From positions 496,001 to 560,000 of the forward strand of contig NZ_FMZX01000002.1 of assembly GCF_900101615.1 (NCBI RefSeq): a DNA stretch of 64,000 nucleotides, read 5' to 3'. Of the stretch, positions 32,866 to 42,464 are shown piece after piece. The position numbers and the translations under genes are program-made. The notes beneath the pieces were generated by a model. That model ran no database searches. It was not told where the DNA came from and saw only the letters and a program-made list of their open reading frames with translations. The number at the start of each line of letters is the position of its first letter. The first letter of the stretch is position 1. The DNA is from Belnapia rosea. Lineage in GTDB: Bacteria; Pseudomonadota; Alphaproteobacteria; Acetobacterales; Acetobacteraceae.

Positions 32866-33945
32866 ATGGACCTGAAGCAGCTCCGCACCTTCCGCGAGGT
32901 CGCCGATTCCGGCTCGCTCAGCCGCGCCGCCGACCGGCTGCACCTGGCCCAGCCGGCGCTTTCCCGCCAGATTCGCCTGCTGGAGGCGGAGATCGGCCTG
33001 CCGCTCTTCGCCCGGCATGGACGAGGGATGCAGCTCACCGAGGCTGGGACGGCGCTGCTGGAGCGCATCGACGGCCCGGTCCGCCAGCTGGAGCGCGCGG
33101 TGGAGGAGGTCCGCGGCCTTGCCGGCGCCGTGGCCGGGCAGGTGGCGCTGGGCATGATGCCGACCATCGCCTCGGTCCTGGCGGGGCCGCTGGCGCGGCG
33201 GGTGGCGCTCGATCATCCCGGCCTCTCGCTCCGCATAGTCGAGGGCTATACCGGCCACCTCGTGGAATGGGTCCAGCGTGGCGTCACCGATGCGACCCTG
33301 CTCTACGGCCCGGCGCCGGCGCTGCACCTCCGCGTTACGCCCTTGCTGATCGAGGAGATGGTCCTCGTCGGCGCCGCCGGGAGTGGGATCGGGCCCGAGG
33401 CGGTGGCCTTCGCCAGCCTCGCCGGCCGGCGCCTGGTGATGCCGAGCCGCCAGCACGGCCTCCGCCGCATCGTCGAGGCGGCGGCCGGGCGGGCGCGCAT
33501 CGGCCTCAACGTCGCCTTCGAGGCCGACAGCTTCGGCGTGCTGAAGGAACTGGTGGTCAGCGGCATCGGCGAGGCGGTGCTGCCCCGCTCGGCGATCCGC
33601 GAGGAGGAGGCCGCCGGCCGCCTGCGCTCGGCCCCGCTGGTCCGGCCGGTGCCGCGCCGCCAGGTGGTGCTGGCCCTGCCGACGGACCGCGCGCCCTCGC
33701 GCGCCGTCGCCCTGGTGCTGGAGCTGCTCGCCCAGGAGGTGACGGTCCGCGCTGCGGCGGGCGACTGGCACCGGATGGAGGGCGCTACTGCTGAGGCAGC
33801 ACCGCCTCCAGCGAGGTCCGCACCATCACGGCCGATGGCCCTGGCTCCCGCAGCGCCGCCTCCAGCGCCGGCAGGTCATCCTGGCCCTCCACCACCGTCA
33901 CCGGCACCCGGAAGGCGGCGCACCAGGCGGCGAAGTCCGGATTGA
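32866..33945 (+). CDS. LysR family transcriptional regulator with extended C-terminus
   Basis: This 359-residue regulator has a standard N-terminal helix-turn-helix (MDLKQLRTFREVADSGSLSRAADRLHLAQPALSRQIRLLE in outline) and a periplasmic-binding-type effector domain to about residue 300. The last ~50 residues are Pro/Ala/Arg-rich, unlike the family, and are antisense to the end of the facing ThDP enzyme gene, overlapping it by 161 bp. It is divergent from the acyl-CoA dehydrogenase/CoA-transferase genes, its probable targets. Confidence 0.9.
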   Translation: MDLKQLRTFREVADSGSLSRAADRLHLAQPALSRQIRLLEAEIGLPLFARHGRGMQLTEAGTALLERIDGPVRQLERAVEEVRGLAGAVAGQVALGMMPTIASVLAGPLARRVALDHPGLSLRIVEGYTGHLVEWVQRGVTDATLLYGPAPALHLRVTPLLIEEMVLVGAAGSGIGPEAVAFASLAGRRLVMPSRQHGLRRIVEAAAGRARIGLNVAFEADSFGVLKELVVSGIGEAVLPRSAIREEEAAGRLRSAPLVRPVPRRQVVLALPTDRAPSRAVALVLELLAQEVTVRAAAGDWHRMEGATAEAAPPPARSAPSRPMALAPAAPPPAPAGHPGPPPPSPAPGRRRTRRRSPD

Positions 33946-35398
33946 TGAGGCTGGTGCCGGAGACCCGGCCGGGATGCGCCCGTTCCTGGTGGATGCGGAT
34001 GCTGGCATAGCTGCCATTGTCGGAGAGGATGAGCGTCATCGGCGCCCCGCGAGCGACCGCGACGGCGAACTCGCCCCCCGTCATCAGCGCCCCGCCATCG
34101 CCGACCAGCCCGATCACGCGCCGCTCCGGGTGGCGGAGCGCGGCGGCGACCGCGGCCGGCACGCCGAAGCCCATCGCCCCGGAGACGGGCACCAGCAGCC
34201 GCTGCGGCGGCGTCCAGCCGGCCTTGCGGTAGAAAGGCGCGCCGAAGGTGCCGGCATCGAGGGTGACGATTGCATCCGCCGGCGCTACCCGCTCGATCAG
34301 CTTCGCCACCTCGGCGAAGGCGACGCCATCCGGCCAGGCGCGCTGCGACACCTGGCAGTCGGAGAGGTGCAGGTCGTGCAGCCGCGCCGCCCAGGCGCCG
34401 CGCCCGGCCGGCGCGCCCGGCGCCTCGCCCGCCAGCGCCGCGATGGTCGCCCGCGCATCGGCGGCGATCGCCAGCTCCGCCGGGAAGAGCCAGCCGAGGA
34501 AGCGCGGATCGGCGCAGACATGCACGAGCCGCTGCCCCGGCGCCGGCCAGGACCAGCCCTGGGTCGTGATGTCGGTCAGCCGCGTGCCGAGGGCGAGCAC
34601 CAAATCGGCCTCGGCGAAGGCCGCCCGCTGCGCATCGGGGTTCCTGAGGCCGAGATCCCCGGCATAGAGCGGATGCCTGTTGGGGAAGAGGTCCTGCCGG
34701 CGGAAGGAGACGGCGACGGGCAGCTGCCATGCCTCGGCGAAGGCCAGCAGCGCCTCCCGCCCGGCCTCCGCCTCGAAACCGTGGCCGGCGAGCAGGATCG
34801 GCCGCTCCGCCCCGCGCAGCAGCGCCGCCAGCCGCGCCGCATCGGCGGGAGAGGGGGGGAGGGGGCTTGGCCGTGTCGCCGGCAAGGTGGGGGCGGTGCA
34901 GGGCATCGCCAGCACATCCTCCGGCAGGGAGAGCACCACCGGCCCCGGCACGCCGCCCATGGCCATCGCATGGGCCCGGGCGATCAGCTCAGGCACCTGC
35001 TCCGGGTCGGTCGCCTCGCCAACCCATTTGGCCATGCCGCCGAACATGCCGGCATAGTCCACCTCCTGGAAGGCGTTCCGCCGGAGGTCCCGCTTCTCGA
35101 CCTGGCCGATCAGCAGGATCAGCGGCACGGCATCCTGCTCCGCCGTATGCACCGCGATGGAGGCATTGCAGGCGCCCGGCCCGCGCGAGACCAGCACCAC
35201 CCCCGGCCGCCCCGTCAGCTTGGCATCGGCCACGGCCATGAAGCCCGCCCCGCCCTCGCTCCGGCAGGTGACGAGGTCGATGGCGGAGCCATGCAGCGCA
35301 TCGAGCAGGGCGATATAGCTCTCGCCGGGGACGCAGAAGGCCCGGTCGATGCCCTGGGCGGCGAGGAATTCCACGATGCGTTCGGCGGCGGTGGCCAT
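33785..35398 (-). CDS. thiamine diphosphate-dependent enzyme (acetolactate synthase-like)
   Basis: The 537-residue protein has the three-domain ThDP architecture. The N-terminal PYR domain contains the catalytic Glu in CVPGESYIALLDAL. A central domain follows, then a C-terminal PP domain with the ThDP/Mg motif GDGGALMTGGEF...ILSDNGSYASIR. Members include acetolactate synthase, benzoylformate decarboxylase and oxalyl-CoA decarboxylase; no small subunit gene is nearby, so a catabolic carboligase or decarboxylase is more likely. ATG 35398 has AAGGAG upstream; earlier ATGs at 35440 and 35425 are possible. Confidence 0.9.
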   Translation of the reverse strand: MATAAERIVEFLAAQGIDRAFCVPGESYIALLDALHGSAIDLVTCRSEGGAGFMAVADAKLTGRPGVVLVSRGPGACNASIAVHTAEQDAVPLILLIGQVEKRDLRRNAFQEVDYAGMFGGMAKWVGEATDPEQVPELIARAHAMAMGGVPGPVVLSLPEDVLAMPCTAPTLPATRPSPLPPSPADAARLAALLRGAERPILLAGHGFEAEAGREALLAFAEAWQLPVAVSFRRQDLFPNRHPLYAGDLGLRNPDAQRAAFAEADLVLALGTRLTDITTQGWSWPAPGQRLVHVCADPRFLGWLFPAELAIAADARATIAALAGEAPGAPAGRGAWAARLHDLHLSDCQVSQRAWPDGVAFAEVAKLIERVAPADAIVTLDAGTFGAPFYRKAGWTPPQRLLVPVSGAMGFGVPAAVAAALRHPERRVIGLVGDGGALMTGGEFAVAVARGAPMTLILSDNGSYASIRIHQERAHPGRVSGTSLINPDFAAWCAAFRVPVTVVEGQDDLPALEAALREPGPSAVMVRTSLEAVLPQQ

Positions 35399-35458
35399 CG
35401 CTGGGACGTCTCCTTGTGGTTCCATCCTGGGTAGCGCCACCGCCGGCCCGCGCCAAGC

Positions 35459-35887
35459 TCAGGGGCCGCGGGTCTCCACCGCCGTGTCGATGGCGAGGAT
35501 CCGGTCGGCGGTGACACCGATGCCGGCGCGCAGCTGCAGCACCCGCTGGCCTTCGGACCGCAGGGCGAGGGCACAATCCCACTGCGTCCGCTCCCCGGTC
35601 GGCGGGGTGCAGAGCATGCCGAGGCCCTGGAGGCGCTGGATCGCCGGCGTTACCGGGGAGCCGAGCGGGAAGTCCCGCGCCAGCTCCGCCTTCAGCGCCG
35701 CCGCGGCGCCGGCCGGGCCGAGCCGCTGGAAGCGCTCCAGCGGCGACGGCGCCTCGCGCGCGAAGCCGAACCAGGCGACCACCCCGACCGTGGCCAGGAT
35801 CGCGCCACCCACCAGGGCGGCGCGGGCCAGGGTGCCCGGTTGCACCGGCGACTCGCCGGCGCTCGGCCCCACCCCCGGCCCGGTCAT
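35459..35887 (-). CDS. hypothetical protein with one membrane helix
   Basis: The 142-residue protein has an N-terminal cytoplasmic lead and one TM helix (ALVGGAILATVGVVAWFGF, about residues 25-43). A ~95-residue soluble part contains two Cys (GMLCTPP and WDCALAL) likely to form a disulfide outside the cytoplasm. I do not recognise it. It starts inside the stop of the deacylase gene (ATGA), so the two are cotranscribed. Confidence 0.7.
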   Translation of the reverse strand: MTGPGVGPSAGESPVQPGTLARAALVGGAILATVGVVAWFGFAREAPSPLERFQRLGPAGAAAALKAELARDFPLGSPVTPAIQRLQGLGMLCTPPTGERTQWDCALALRSEGQRVLQLRAGIGVTADRILAIDTAVETRGP

Positions 35888-37338
35888 GCGCGGTGGCGGC
35901 GCACCAGACGGCCGGGCGTCTCGCCGGTGAGGCCGGTGCCGGCGCGGAAGGTCGGGACGCCATTGGTCCAGACCTCCTCGATCCCCTCCGACTCCTGCTT
36001 CGGGTTCTCGAAGGTCGCGCGGTCGATGACCTTGTGCGGGTCGAACAGCACGAGGTCCGCATAGGCCCCTGGCTTCAGCACGCCGCGGTCCACCATGCCG
36101 AAGAGCGAGGCGGTGCGGCCGGTCATCTTGTGGATCGCCGTCTCCATGTCGAGCAGGCCGAGCTGGCGCGAATAGAATCCGAGCACGCGGGGGAAGGTGC
36201 CCCAGAGCCGCGGATGCGGATGCTCGTCATGCGGGATGCCGTCCGAGCCGATGACCGACATCGGGTGCGCCATGATCCGGCGGACATCCTCCTCATCCAT
36301 CTGGAAGGTGATGGCGCCGGCCGGGCTCAGCTTCTCGGCCGCCGCGCGCTGGTCCATGTTCCAGTTCCGGGCCACCTCGGCGAGATCCTTGCCGGCGAAT
36401 TCCGGATGCGGCACCGACCAGGTGATGATCACCCGCACGTCCTCGCGCAGCCGGTCGGGCATCAGCACGGTGGACCCGGCCGGATAGGGGTACATGTCGT
36501 AGGCGACTTCCTGCAGCGAGGCGCTGGCTTCCAGCAGCGCCAGCGTCTGCACGCTGCGGCCGTAATTCTCCGGCATCGAGCATTTGTGGTGGCTGATCCA
36601 GACCGGCACGCCGACGCGCTTGCCGATCTTCAGCGTCTCCTCGATGGAGGCGCAGACCCGGTCGGCCTCGTCCCGCATATGGGTGAAGTACATCCCCCCT
36701 GCGGCGCGCAGCGGCTCGGCGACGGCGATGACCTCCTCGGTCGTCGCATGCATGTTGGGCTTGTACCAGAGGCCGGTCGAGAAGCCGGAGGCGCCCTCGG
36801 CCAGCGCCTCCGCCACCATCTGCCGCATCCTGGCGATCTCGGCATCCCGCGCCGGGCGGTAGAGGTCCTCGCCCATGACGCGGTAGCGCAGTGTCTGGTG
36901 GCCCACCAGGGCATAGGTGTTGACGGCGGCCGGGGTCTTCTTCAGCGCCTGCGCGTACTCGCCGAAGCTGTCGAAGGCGAAGCCGCTGTCGCCCACCAGG
37001 TCGAGCGGCGGCGGCGGCCGATCGCCCGTAATCCGCAGCGGCGCCAGCGACACGCCGCAATTGCCGACGACGACGGTGGTGACGCCCTGGCTCGACTTGC
37101 AATGCAGGCAGGCCGGGCCGCAGAGCACGGCGCGGTCGTCATGCGTATGGGCATCGATGAAGCCGGGGGCGAGGGCCCGGCCGGTGGCGATCACCTCCCG
37201 GTCGGCGCTGGCACTGCCGAGGTCGCCAACGGCGACGATCCGCTCGCCGGTGACGCCGACATCGCCGACCATGCGCGGCCCGCCGGTGCCGTCGAAGAGG
37301 GTGGCGTCGCGGATGATGAGGTCGCAGCGGAGGGCCAT
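35884..37338 (-). CDS. N-acyl-D-amino-acid deacylase / D-aminoacylase-like amidohydrolase
   Basis: The 484-residue amidohydrolase has the first metal motif APGFIDAHTHDD, the bridging Cys/Asn region VVGNCGVSLAPL, ISHHKCSMPENYGR, and a final metal Asp with its loop GSDGIPHDEHPHPRLWGTFPRVLG, the hallmark of D-aminoacylases. The enzyme would release D-amino acids from N-acyl derivatives in the cytoplasm. It is divergent from an ABC binding protein, which may bring in the substrate. Upstream open frame beyond the ATG at 37338 is antisense to that gene. Confidence 0.9.
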   Translation of the reverse strand: MALRCDLIIRDATLFDGTGGPRMVGDVGVTGERIVAVGDLGSASADREVIATGRALAPGFIDAHTHDDRAVLCGPACLHCKSSQGVTTVVVGNCGVSLAPLRITGDRPPPPLDLVGDSGFAFDSFGEYAQALKKTPAAVNTYALVGHQTLRYRVMGEDLYRPARDAEIARMRQMVAEALAEGASGFSTGLWYKPNMHATTEEVIAVAEPLRAAGGMYFTHMRDEADRVCASIEETLKIGKRVGVPVWISHHKCSMPENYGRSVQTLALLEASASLQEVAYDMYPYPAGSTVLMPDRLREDVRVIITWSVPHPEFAGKDLAEVARNWNMDQRAAAEKLSPAGAITFQMDEEDVRRIMAHPMSVIGSDGIPHDEHPHPRLWGTFPRVLGFYSRQLGLLDMETAIHKMTGRTASLFGMVDRGVLKPGAYADLVLFDPHKVIDRATFENPKQESEGIEEVWTNGVPTFRAGTGLTGETPGRLVRRHRA

Positions 37339-37473
37339 CGGTGCGGGGCTCCTGATCGGTTCGGTCCCCCCAGGGTTACGCCTCCGCCGGGCCGGGGGGA
37401 AGGCCATGCCGGGGTGGCGGTTGCCAATCGCCTGGGCCGGCGGCAGCCTGACGGCCAAACAGGAGGAACGACC

Positions 37474-38706
37474 ATGACCCAACTCGACCGCCGGCAGGTG
37501 CTGGCCGGCCTCGGCGCCGCCCTGGCCCTGCCATCCGGGGCTCGGGCGCAGCCCGCGGCCAACCCCATCCGCATCGGCGTGCTGGCCGATTTCTCCGGCT
37601 CCTACCGCGACACCTCCGGCCCCACCTCCGTCGCCTGCACGCAGCAGGCCATCGAGGATTCCGGCCTCGCCGCCCGCGGCATCCAGGTCGAGGTGCTGCA
37701 GGGCGACCACCAGAACAAGCCCGACATCGCCATGGCCATCGCCCGGCAATGGATCGACCAGCGCGGCGTCGACATGATCTGCGAGGTCAACCACTCCGCC
37801 ATCGCCCTGGCGGTCGCCGGGCTGGTGCAGGAGAAGAACAAGGTCCAGATGAACAGCGGCGCGCTGAGCGCCGTGATCACCGGTGAGCGCTGCTCGGCGA
37901 ATACGGTCCACTGGACCGCCGATACCTGGATGCTGGCGAATTCCGTCGGCCAGGCGACGGTGAAGAGCGGCGGCGACAGCTGGTACTTCATCACCGCCGA
38001 CTACGCCTTCGGCCATCAGATGGAGCGGGACCTGACACGCTTCATCGGCGCCGCCGGCGGCCGGGTGATGGGCGCCGCGCGCTTCCCCTTCCCGGGCACC
38101 TCGGATTTCTCCTCCTTCCTGGTGCAGGCGCAGTCCAGCCGGGCCAAGGTGGTCGGGCTGCTGATGGCTGGCGCCGACATGATCAACTGCATCAAGCAGG
38201 CCCGCGAGTTCGGCGTGACGCGCCGCGCCCGGCTGGTCGGGACGCCGATGTTCATCACCGACATCCATGCGATGGGCCTGGAGACGGCGCAGGGGCTGAC
38301 GGTCTGCGAGACCTTCTACTGGGACCTGAACGACCGCACCCGCGCCTTCAATGCGCGGGTCAAGCCGAAGACGCCGACCAACACTCCAAATCAAGAACAT
38401 GCCGGCACCTATTCCGGCGTGCTGCACTACCTGAAGGCGGTGGCCGATCTCGGCCTGGAGCGGGCCAAGGCGAGCGGCCTCGAGGTGGTTCAGCGCATGA
38501 AGGCGATGCCGACCGACGACGACTGCTTCGGCTCCGGCAAGCTGCGAGAGGACGGGCGGAAGATCCACCCGGCGCATCTCTTCGAGGTCAAGGCGCCCGG
38601 CGAGAGCCGGGGCGCCTGGGACTACTACCGGCTGGTCGGCAGCGTCGGCGCCGAGGAGGCCTTCCGGCCCCTCAGCGAGGGCAATTGCCCGCTGGTCCGC
38701 ACCTGA
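37474..38706 (+). CDS. ABC transporter substrate-binding protein (amide/branched-chain amino acid type)
   Basis: The 410-residue protein starts with a twin-arginine-like signal (DRRQVLAGLGAALALPSGARAQ), then IRIGVLADFSGSYRDTSGPTSVACTQQAIED and DYAFGHQMERDLTRFI, as in type I periplasmic binding proteins of the LivJ/urea/amide group. A conserved ACBP ending DCFGSGKLREDGRK fits. Membrane and ATPase parts are absent nearby. The ATG at 37474 has AGGAGGAA. Position beside the D-aminoacylase and hyu genes suggests acyl or carbamoyl amino acids as ligand, inferred only. Confidence 0.9.
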   Translation: MTQLDRRQVLAGLGAALALPSGARAQPAANPIRIGVLADFSGSYRDTSGPTSVACTQQAIEDSGLAARGIQVEVLQGDHQNKPDIAMAIARQWIDQRGVDMICEVNHSAIALAVAGLVQEKNKVQMNSGALSAVITGERCSANTVHWTADTWMLANSVGQATVKSGGDSWYFITADYAFGHQMERDLTRFIGAAGGRVMGAARFPFPGTSDFSSFLVQAQSSRAKVVGLLMAGADMINCIKQAREFGVTRRARLVGTPMFITDIHAMGLETAQGLTVCETFYWDLNDRTRAFNARVKPKTPTNTPNQEHAGTYSGVLHYLKAVADLGLERAKASGLEVVQRMKAMPTDDDCFGSGKLREDGRKIHPAHLFEVKAPGESRGAWDYYRLVGSVGAEEAFRPLSEGNCPLVRT

Positions 38707-38721
38707 CCTGTGGCTGCGGCG

Positions 38722-40398
38722 TCACACCTCGACGCCGTAGATCTCCCGCGCCGCCTGGCGGGTGATGAGCCCATCCGCCACGTCGCGCCGCACCAGCGCC
38801 GGGTCGCGCGCCTTCGGGTCACCCATGCCACCGCCGCCCGGCAGCTTCAGCAGCAGCCTCCGGCCCTTCGGGATCACCTGGAAGCCCTTGGTCCTGAGCG
38901 GCGTACCATTGGCATCGTTCAGCCCGACCCAGCCGCCCGCGCCCTCGCCGCCGCCCTCACGCCCCTTGGGCGGATTGGCGACGCGGTCGAAGATGGCGTT
39001 GACCGCGAATTCGGCATCGCCCTTGGCGCCGATCTCCATCACCTGCCCGAAGCCGCCGCGGGTGCGGCCGGCACCAGCGGAATCGGGCCGCAGCTCCTTC
39101 TTCCAGAAGATCACCGGCGCGACATTCTCTGTCGCCTCCACCGGCATGGTCCGGACACCACTCGGGAAGGCGATGCCGTCCAGCCCGTCCTTGGTCGGGC
39201 GCGCGCCGGTGCCGCCGGAATTGAAGGTGATGATCTCGAAATCCTCGGTCTCGGCATTCTGGCCGGAGACCTGGCTGCCGCCCCGCAGCGGCGGGTTCCA
39301 CAGCGCCGAGGAGCCCTCCGCATTCACCCGCTCCGGCACCGCCTGGTGCAGGCAGCCCATCATCAGGTCCGGCAGCAGCTGGCCGACGACATGGCGGACG
39401 GAGACCGGGTAGGGCCGCGGCGCATTCAGGATGCAGCCTTCCGGGATCACCATGTGGAAGGGGCTGAGCGAGGCCCAGTTGTTCGGGATCTCGGGCGCGA
39501 CCACGCATTTGATCCCGAAGCAGGAATAGGCCCGGCAATAGGCCGGCGGCACGTTGATCCCGCGGGTCGAGAGGCCGGAGGTGCCGGCATAATCCACAAC
39601 AATCCGGTCCTGCTCGATCGTCATCGACGCCTGCAGCGTGACCTCGAACTCATAGCCGTCCGACTTGATCTGCCCGCCATAGGTCCCCTTCGGGAGCTTC
39701 CTGATCTCCTCCAGCGTCGCATGCAGCGAGCTTTCGAAGATGTACTCGGCGAGCGGGTCAATGCTCTCCATGCCGAACTCGTCCATCATCTCGACGAGCC
39801 GCTTGGCGCCGGCATCGTTGCAGGCGCAGAGGGAGTAGACATCACCCTCCAGCTCCACCGGCGTGCGGCTGCCGGCGCGGAGGAAGTCGAAGAAGGTCTC
39901 GTTCGGCCGACCCCGGTCGAAGCACTTCACGATCGGGATGTAGAGCCCTTCCTCGAAGACGCTCCGCCCCTCCGGCCCCATGCCGAGCCCGCCGATATCG
40001 ATGATATGCGCGGTGTTGGCGAAGAGCCCGACGATGCGCCCGTTGCGGAAGGCCGGCGTGACCACGGTGAGGTCATGCAGGTGCCCAGTGCCGAGCCAGG
40101 GGTCGTTGGTGATGTAGTGATCGCCCGGCTGCATCCCCTCGGCGGGGAACTTCGCCAGGAAATGCCCGACCGATTCCATCATGGAATTGACGTGCCCCGG
40201 CGTGCCCGTCACCGCTTGGGCCAGCATGCGGCCCTGCAGGTCGAAGATGCCGGCCGAGAGGTCGCCCGCCTCGCGCACCGTGGTGCTGAAGGCGGTGCGG
40301 ATCATGGTCTGCGCCTGTTCCTCGACCACCGCGATGAGGCGGTTCCACTGGATCTGGCGCTGGATCGTTGCAAGTGCCCCGGTCTCTTTCATGGTCAC
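38722..40398 (-). CDS. hyuB: hydantoinase B / N-methylhydantoinase beta subunit
   Basis: This 558-residue protein matches the HyuB/oxoprolinase B family: RTAFSTTVREAGDLSAGIFD, GTPGHVNSMMESVGHFLAKFP, YITNDPWLGTGHLHDLTVV and CGIKC-type core, ending GMGDPKARDP. With HyuA it hydrolyses hydantoins or 5-oxoproline at the cost of ATP. Its ATG overlaps the hyuA TGA (ATGA). It is last in the minus-strand operon, convergent with the binding-protein gene 15 bp away. Confidence 0.93.
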   Translation of the reverse strand: MTMKETGALATIQRQIQWNRLIAVVEEQAQTMIRTAFSTTVREAGDLSAGIFDLQGRMLAQAVTGTPGHVNSMMESVGHFLAKFPAEGMQPGDHYITNDPWLGTGHLHDLTVVTPAFRNGRIVGLFANTAHIIDIGGLGMGPEGRSVFEEGLYIPIVKCFDRGRPNETFFDFLRAGSRTPVELEGDVYSLCACNDAGAKRLVEMMDEFGMESIDPLAEYIFESSLHATLEEIRKLPKGTYGGQIKSDGYEFEVTLQASMTIEQDRIVVDYAGTSGLSTRGINVPPAYCRAYSCFGIKCVVAPEIPNNWASLSPFHMVIPEGCILNAPRPYPVSVRHVVGQLLPDLMMGCLHQAVPERVNAEGSSALWNPPLRGGSQVSGQNAETEDFEIITFNSGGTGARPTKDGLDGIAFPSGVRTMPVEATENVAPVIFWKKELRPDSAGAGRTRGGFGQVMEIGAKGDAEFAVNAIFDRVANPPKGREGGGEGAGGWVGLNDANGTPLRTKGFQVIPKGRRLLLKLPGGGGMGDPKARDPALVRRDVADGLITRQAAREIYGVEV

Positions 40399-42464
40399 GC
40401 CTCCTGCACCAGGTCGAGATAGCCGAGCCCATCCATGCGGCAGGTCCAGCCGCGGCCAACAAGCGTGCTCGTCTCCGCCTCCGCCACGATGCAGGGGCCA
40501 CGCACGGTGGCCCCCGGCGCCATGGCCTCGCGGTCGTAGACCGCCCAGTCCTCCACCTCGCCCGTCGCCGTATCCCGTACCGCCTGGTGGCGGATGGGGG
40601 AGGGGGCGGGTGAGTCCTCGACCTCCGCCGCCGGCTCCACCGGATCGGCCAGCGTCGCCACGGTGACGGCGAAGCTCATGATCTCCACATCGCTCCCCGG
40701 CACCGGCCGGTCGTAGAAGCGGGAATACTCCGCATCGTAGAGCGCCCGGATCGCCGGCACGTCTGCTGGCGTCAGGTCACGCGCCGGCAGCGTCACCGCG
40801 ATCTCATGGCCCTGGCCGACATAGCGCATGTAGGCGATGCGCCCCTCGGTGGTCGGCGCGCCGAAGCTGCCCTCCGCCACCACTCGCGCCGCCTCGGCCG
40901 ACATGCCGGCGAGCAGCCCATTCACCGCCGCCACGTCGAAGCTGGCGAAGCGCTGGTAGAGGCTCTTCACCACCTCATAGGCGACCGGCGCGCGGAGGAA
41001 GCCGATGGCGCTGCCGACGCCCGCCCCGCTCGGCACCAGCAGCCGCTTCACCCCGATCTTCTCGGCCACGCGGTAGCCATGCACCGGCCCGCCGCCGCCG
41101 AAGGCGATGATGGTCCGCCCGCCGAAGCCCTTGCCGCTCTCGATCGCATGGACACGCGCCGCGTTCGACATGTTCTCGTCGACCATCTCGATCACGCCGA
41201 GCGCCGCCATCTCGGCGGACAGCCCAAGCCGCCCGCCGACCGCCGCCGCCAGCGCATCCCGCGCCGGCTCCGGATGCAGGCGGAGGTTGCCGCCGGCAAA
41301 CAGCAGCGGGTCATAGCGCCCCAGGGTGAGGTTGGCATCCGTCACCGCCGGTTTGCTGCCGCCCCGGCCATAGCAGGCCGGGCCCGGATCGGCCCCCGCA
41401 CTCTCCGGCCCCACGGTGATGCGGCCCATGCTGTCCACGGCCGCGATGGAGCCGCCGCCAGCGCCGATCTCCACCATCTCGATCACCGGGATGCGCAGCG
41501 GCAGGCCGGAGCCCTTCTTGAACCGCCCGACGCGCGCCACCTCGAAGGTGCGGCTGGCCTGCGGCTGGTAGGCATCGATCAGGCAGACCTTGGCCGTGGT
41601 GCCGCCCATGTCGAAGGACAGCACCTCGGTCAGGCCGCGCTGCTTCGCCACATGGGCGGAGAAGATGGCGCCACCCGCCGGGCCGCTCTCGACCAGCCGG
41701 ATCGGGAAGCGCGCCGCCGTCTCGAGCGAGGTGAGCCCGCCGCCCGAGAGCATCATGAAAAGCGGGCAGGCAAGCCCCGCCTCGCGCAGCCCGACCTCGA
41801 GGCGCTTTAGGTAGCTCGCCATCAGCGGCTGCACATAGGCATTGGCGACGGTGGTGGAGAAGCGCTCCCATTCCCGCATCTCGGGCGAGACCTCGGAGGA
41901 GAGCGAGACGCGCACCTCCGGCCAGAGGCGCCGGACGATCTCGGCCGCCTGCTGCTCATGCAGCGGATTGACGAAGCCGTGGAGGAAGCCGATGGCGACC
42001 GACTCGATCCCTTCGGCCTGCATAAAGGCGACATGCCGCTCGACCGCCGCCGTATCCAGCGGGAGCAGGACCTTGCCAGTATTGTCCAGCCGCTCCGTCA
42101 CCGGCAGGCGCCAGCGGCGCGGCACCAGGGGCTGCGGCAGCTCGATATTCAGGTCGTACTGGTCGTAGCGGCTCTCATTGCCGAGGGCGAGGACGTCGCG
42201 GAAGCCCTCGGTGGTCAGCAGCGCGGTCCTGGCACCCTTGCGCTCGATGACGGCATTGGTGGCGAGCGTCGTGCCATGGATGACGAGGGCGATATCGGCG
42301 GCGGCGAGGCCCGCCCGCTCCAGCACCACCCGCACGCCCTCCAGCACGCCGCGCTCCGGGGCGGCGGGGGTGGTCAGTACCTTGGCGGTCCAGCGCCCAT
42401 CCTCGGTCTCGACAGCGAGGTCGGTGAACGTACCGCCGATATCGACGGCCAGCTTTGCACTCAA
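40395..42464 (-). CDS. hyuA: hydantoinase A / N-methylhydantoinase alpha subunit
   Basis: The 689-residue ASKHA-type ATPase subunit begins LAVDIGGTFTDLAVE, then HGTTLATNAVIERKGARTALLTTEGF, MLSGGGLTS and SFDMGGTTAKVCLID, all conserved HyuA/oxoprolinase A features. The start is a TTG at 42464 with GGAG eight bases upstream, and it overlaps the hydrolase stop (TTGA). That is tighter than the ATG-only alternatives upstream, which lie in the previous gene. It functions with hyuB. Confidence 0.93.
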   Translation of the reverse strand: MSAKLAVDIGGTFTDLAVETEDGRWTAKVLTTPAAPERGVLEGVRVVLERAGLAAADIALVIHGTTLATNAVIERKGARTALLTTEGFRDVLALGNESRYDQYDLNIELPQPLVPRRWRLPVTERLDNTGKVLLPLDTAAVERHVAFMQAEGIESVAIGFLHGFVNPLHEQQAAEIVRRLWPEVRVSLSSEVSPEMREWERFSTTVANAYVQPLMASYLKRLEVGLREAGLACPLFMMLSGGGLTSLETAARFPIRLVESGPAGGAIFSAHVAKQRGLTEVLSFDMGGTTAKVCLIDAYQPQASRTFEVARVGRFKKGSGLPLRIPVIEMVEIGAGGGSIAAVDSMGRITVGPESAGADPGPACYGRGGSKPAVTDANLTLGRYDPLLFAGGNLRLHPEPARDALAAAVGGRLGLSAEMAALGVIEMVDENMSNAARVHAIESGKGFGGRTIIAFGGGGPVHGYRVAEKIGVKRLLVPSGAGVGSAIGFLRAPVAYEVVKSLYQRFASFDVAAVNGLLAGMSAEAARVVAEGSFGAPTTEGRIAYMRYVGQGHEIAVTLPARDLTPADVPAIRALYDAEYSRFYDRPVPGSDVEIMSFAVTVATLADPVEPAAEVEDSPAPSPIRHQAVRDTATGEVEDWAVYDREAMAPGATVRGPCIVAEAETSTLVGRGWTCRMDGLGYLDLVQEA

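Noticed and set aside
35893-38706. Open frame of 937 codons on the plus strand
   Set aside because: Only the part from 37474, with signal peptide and ribosome-binding site, is the binding protein. The rest is antisense to the D-aminoacylase.
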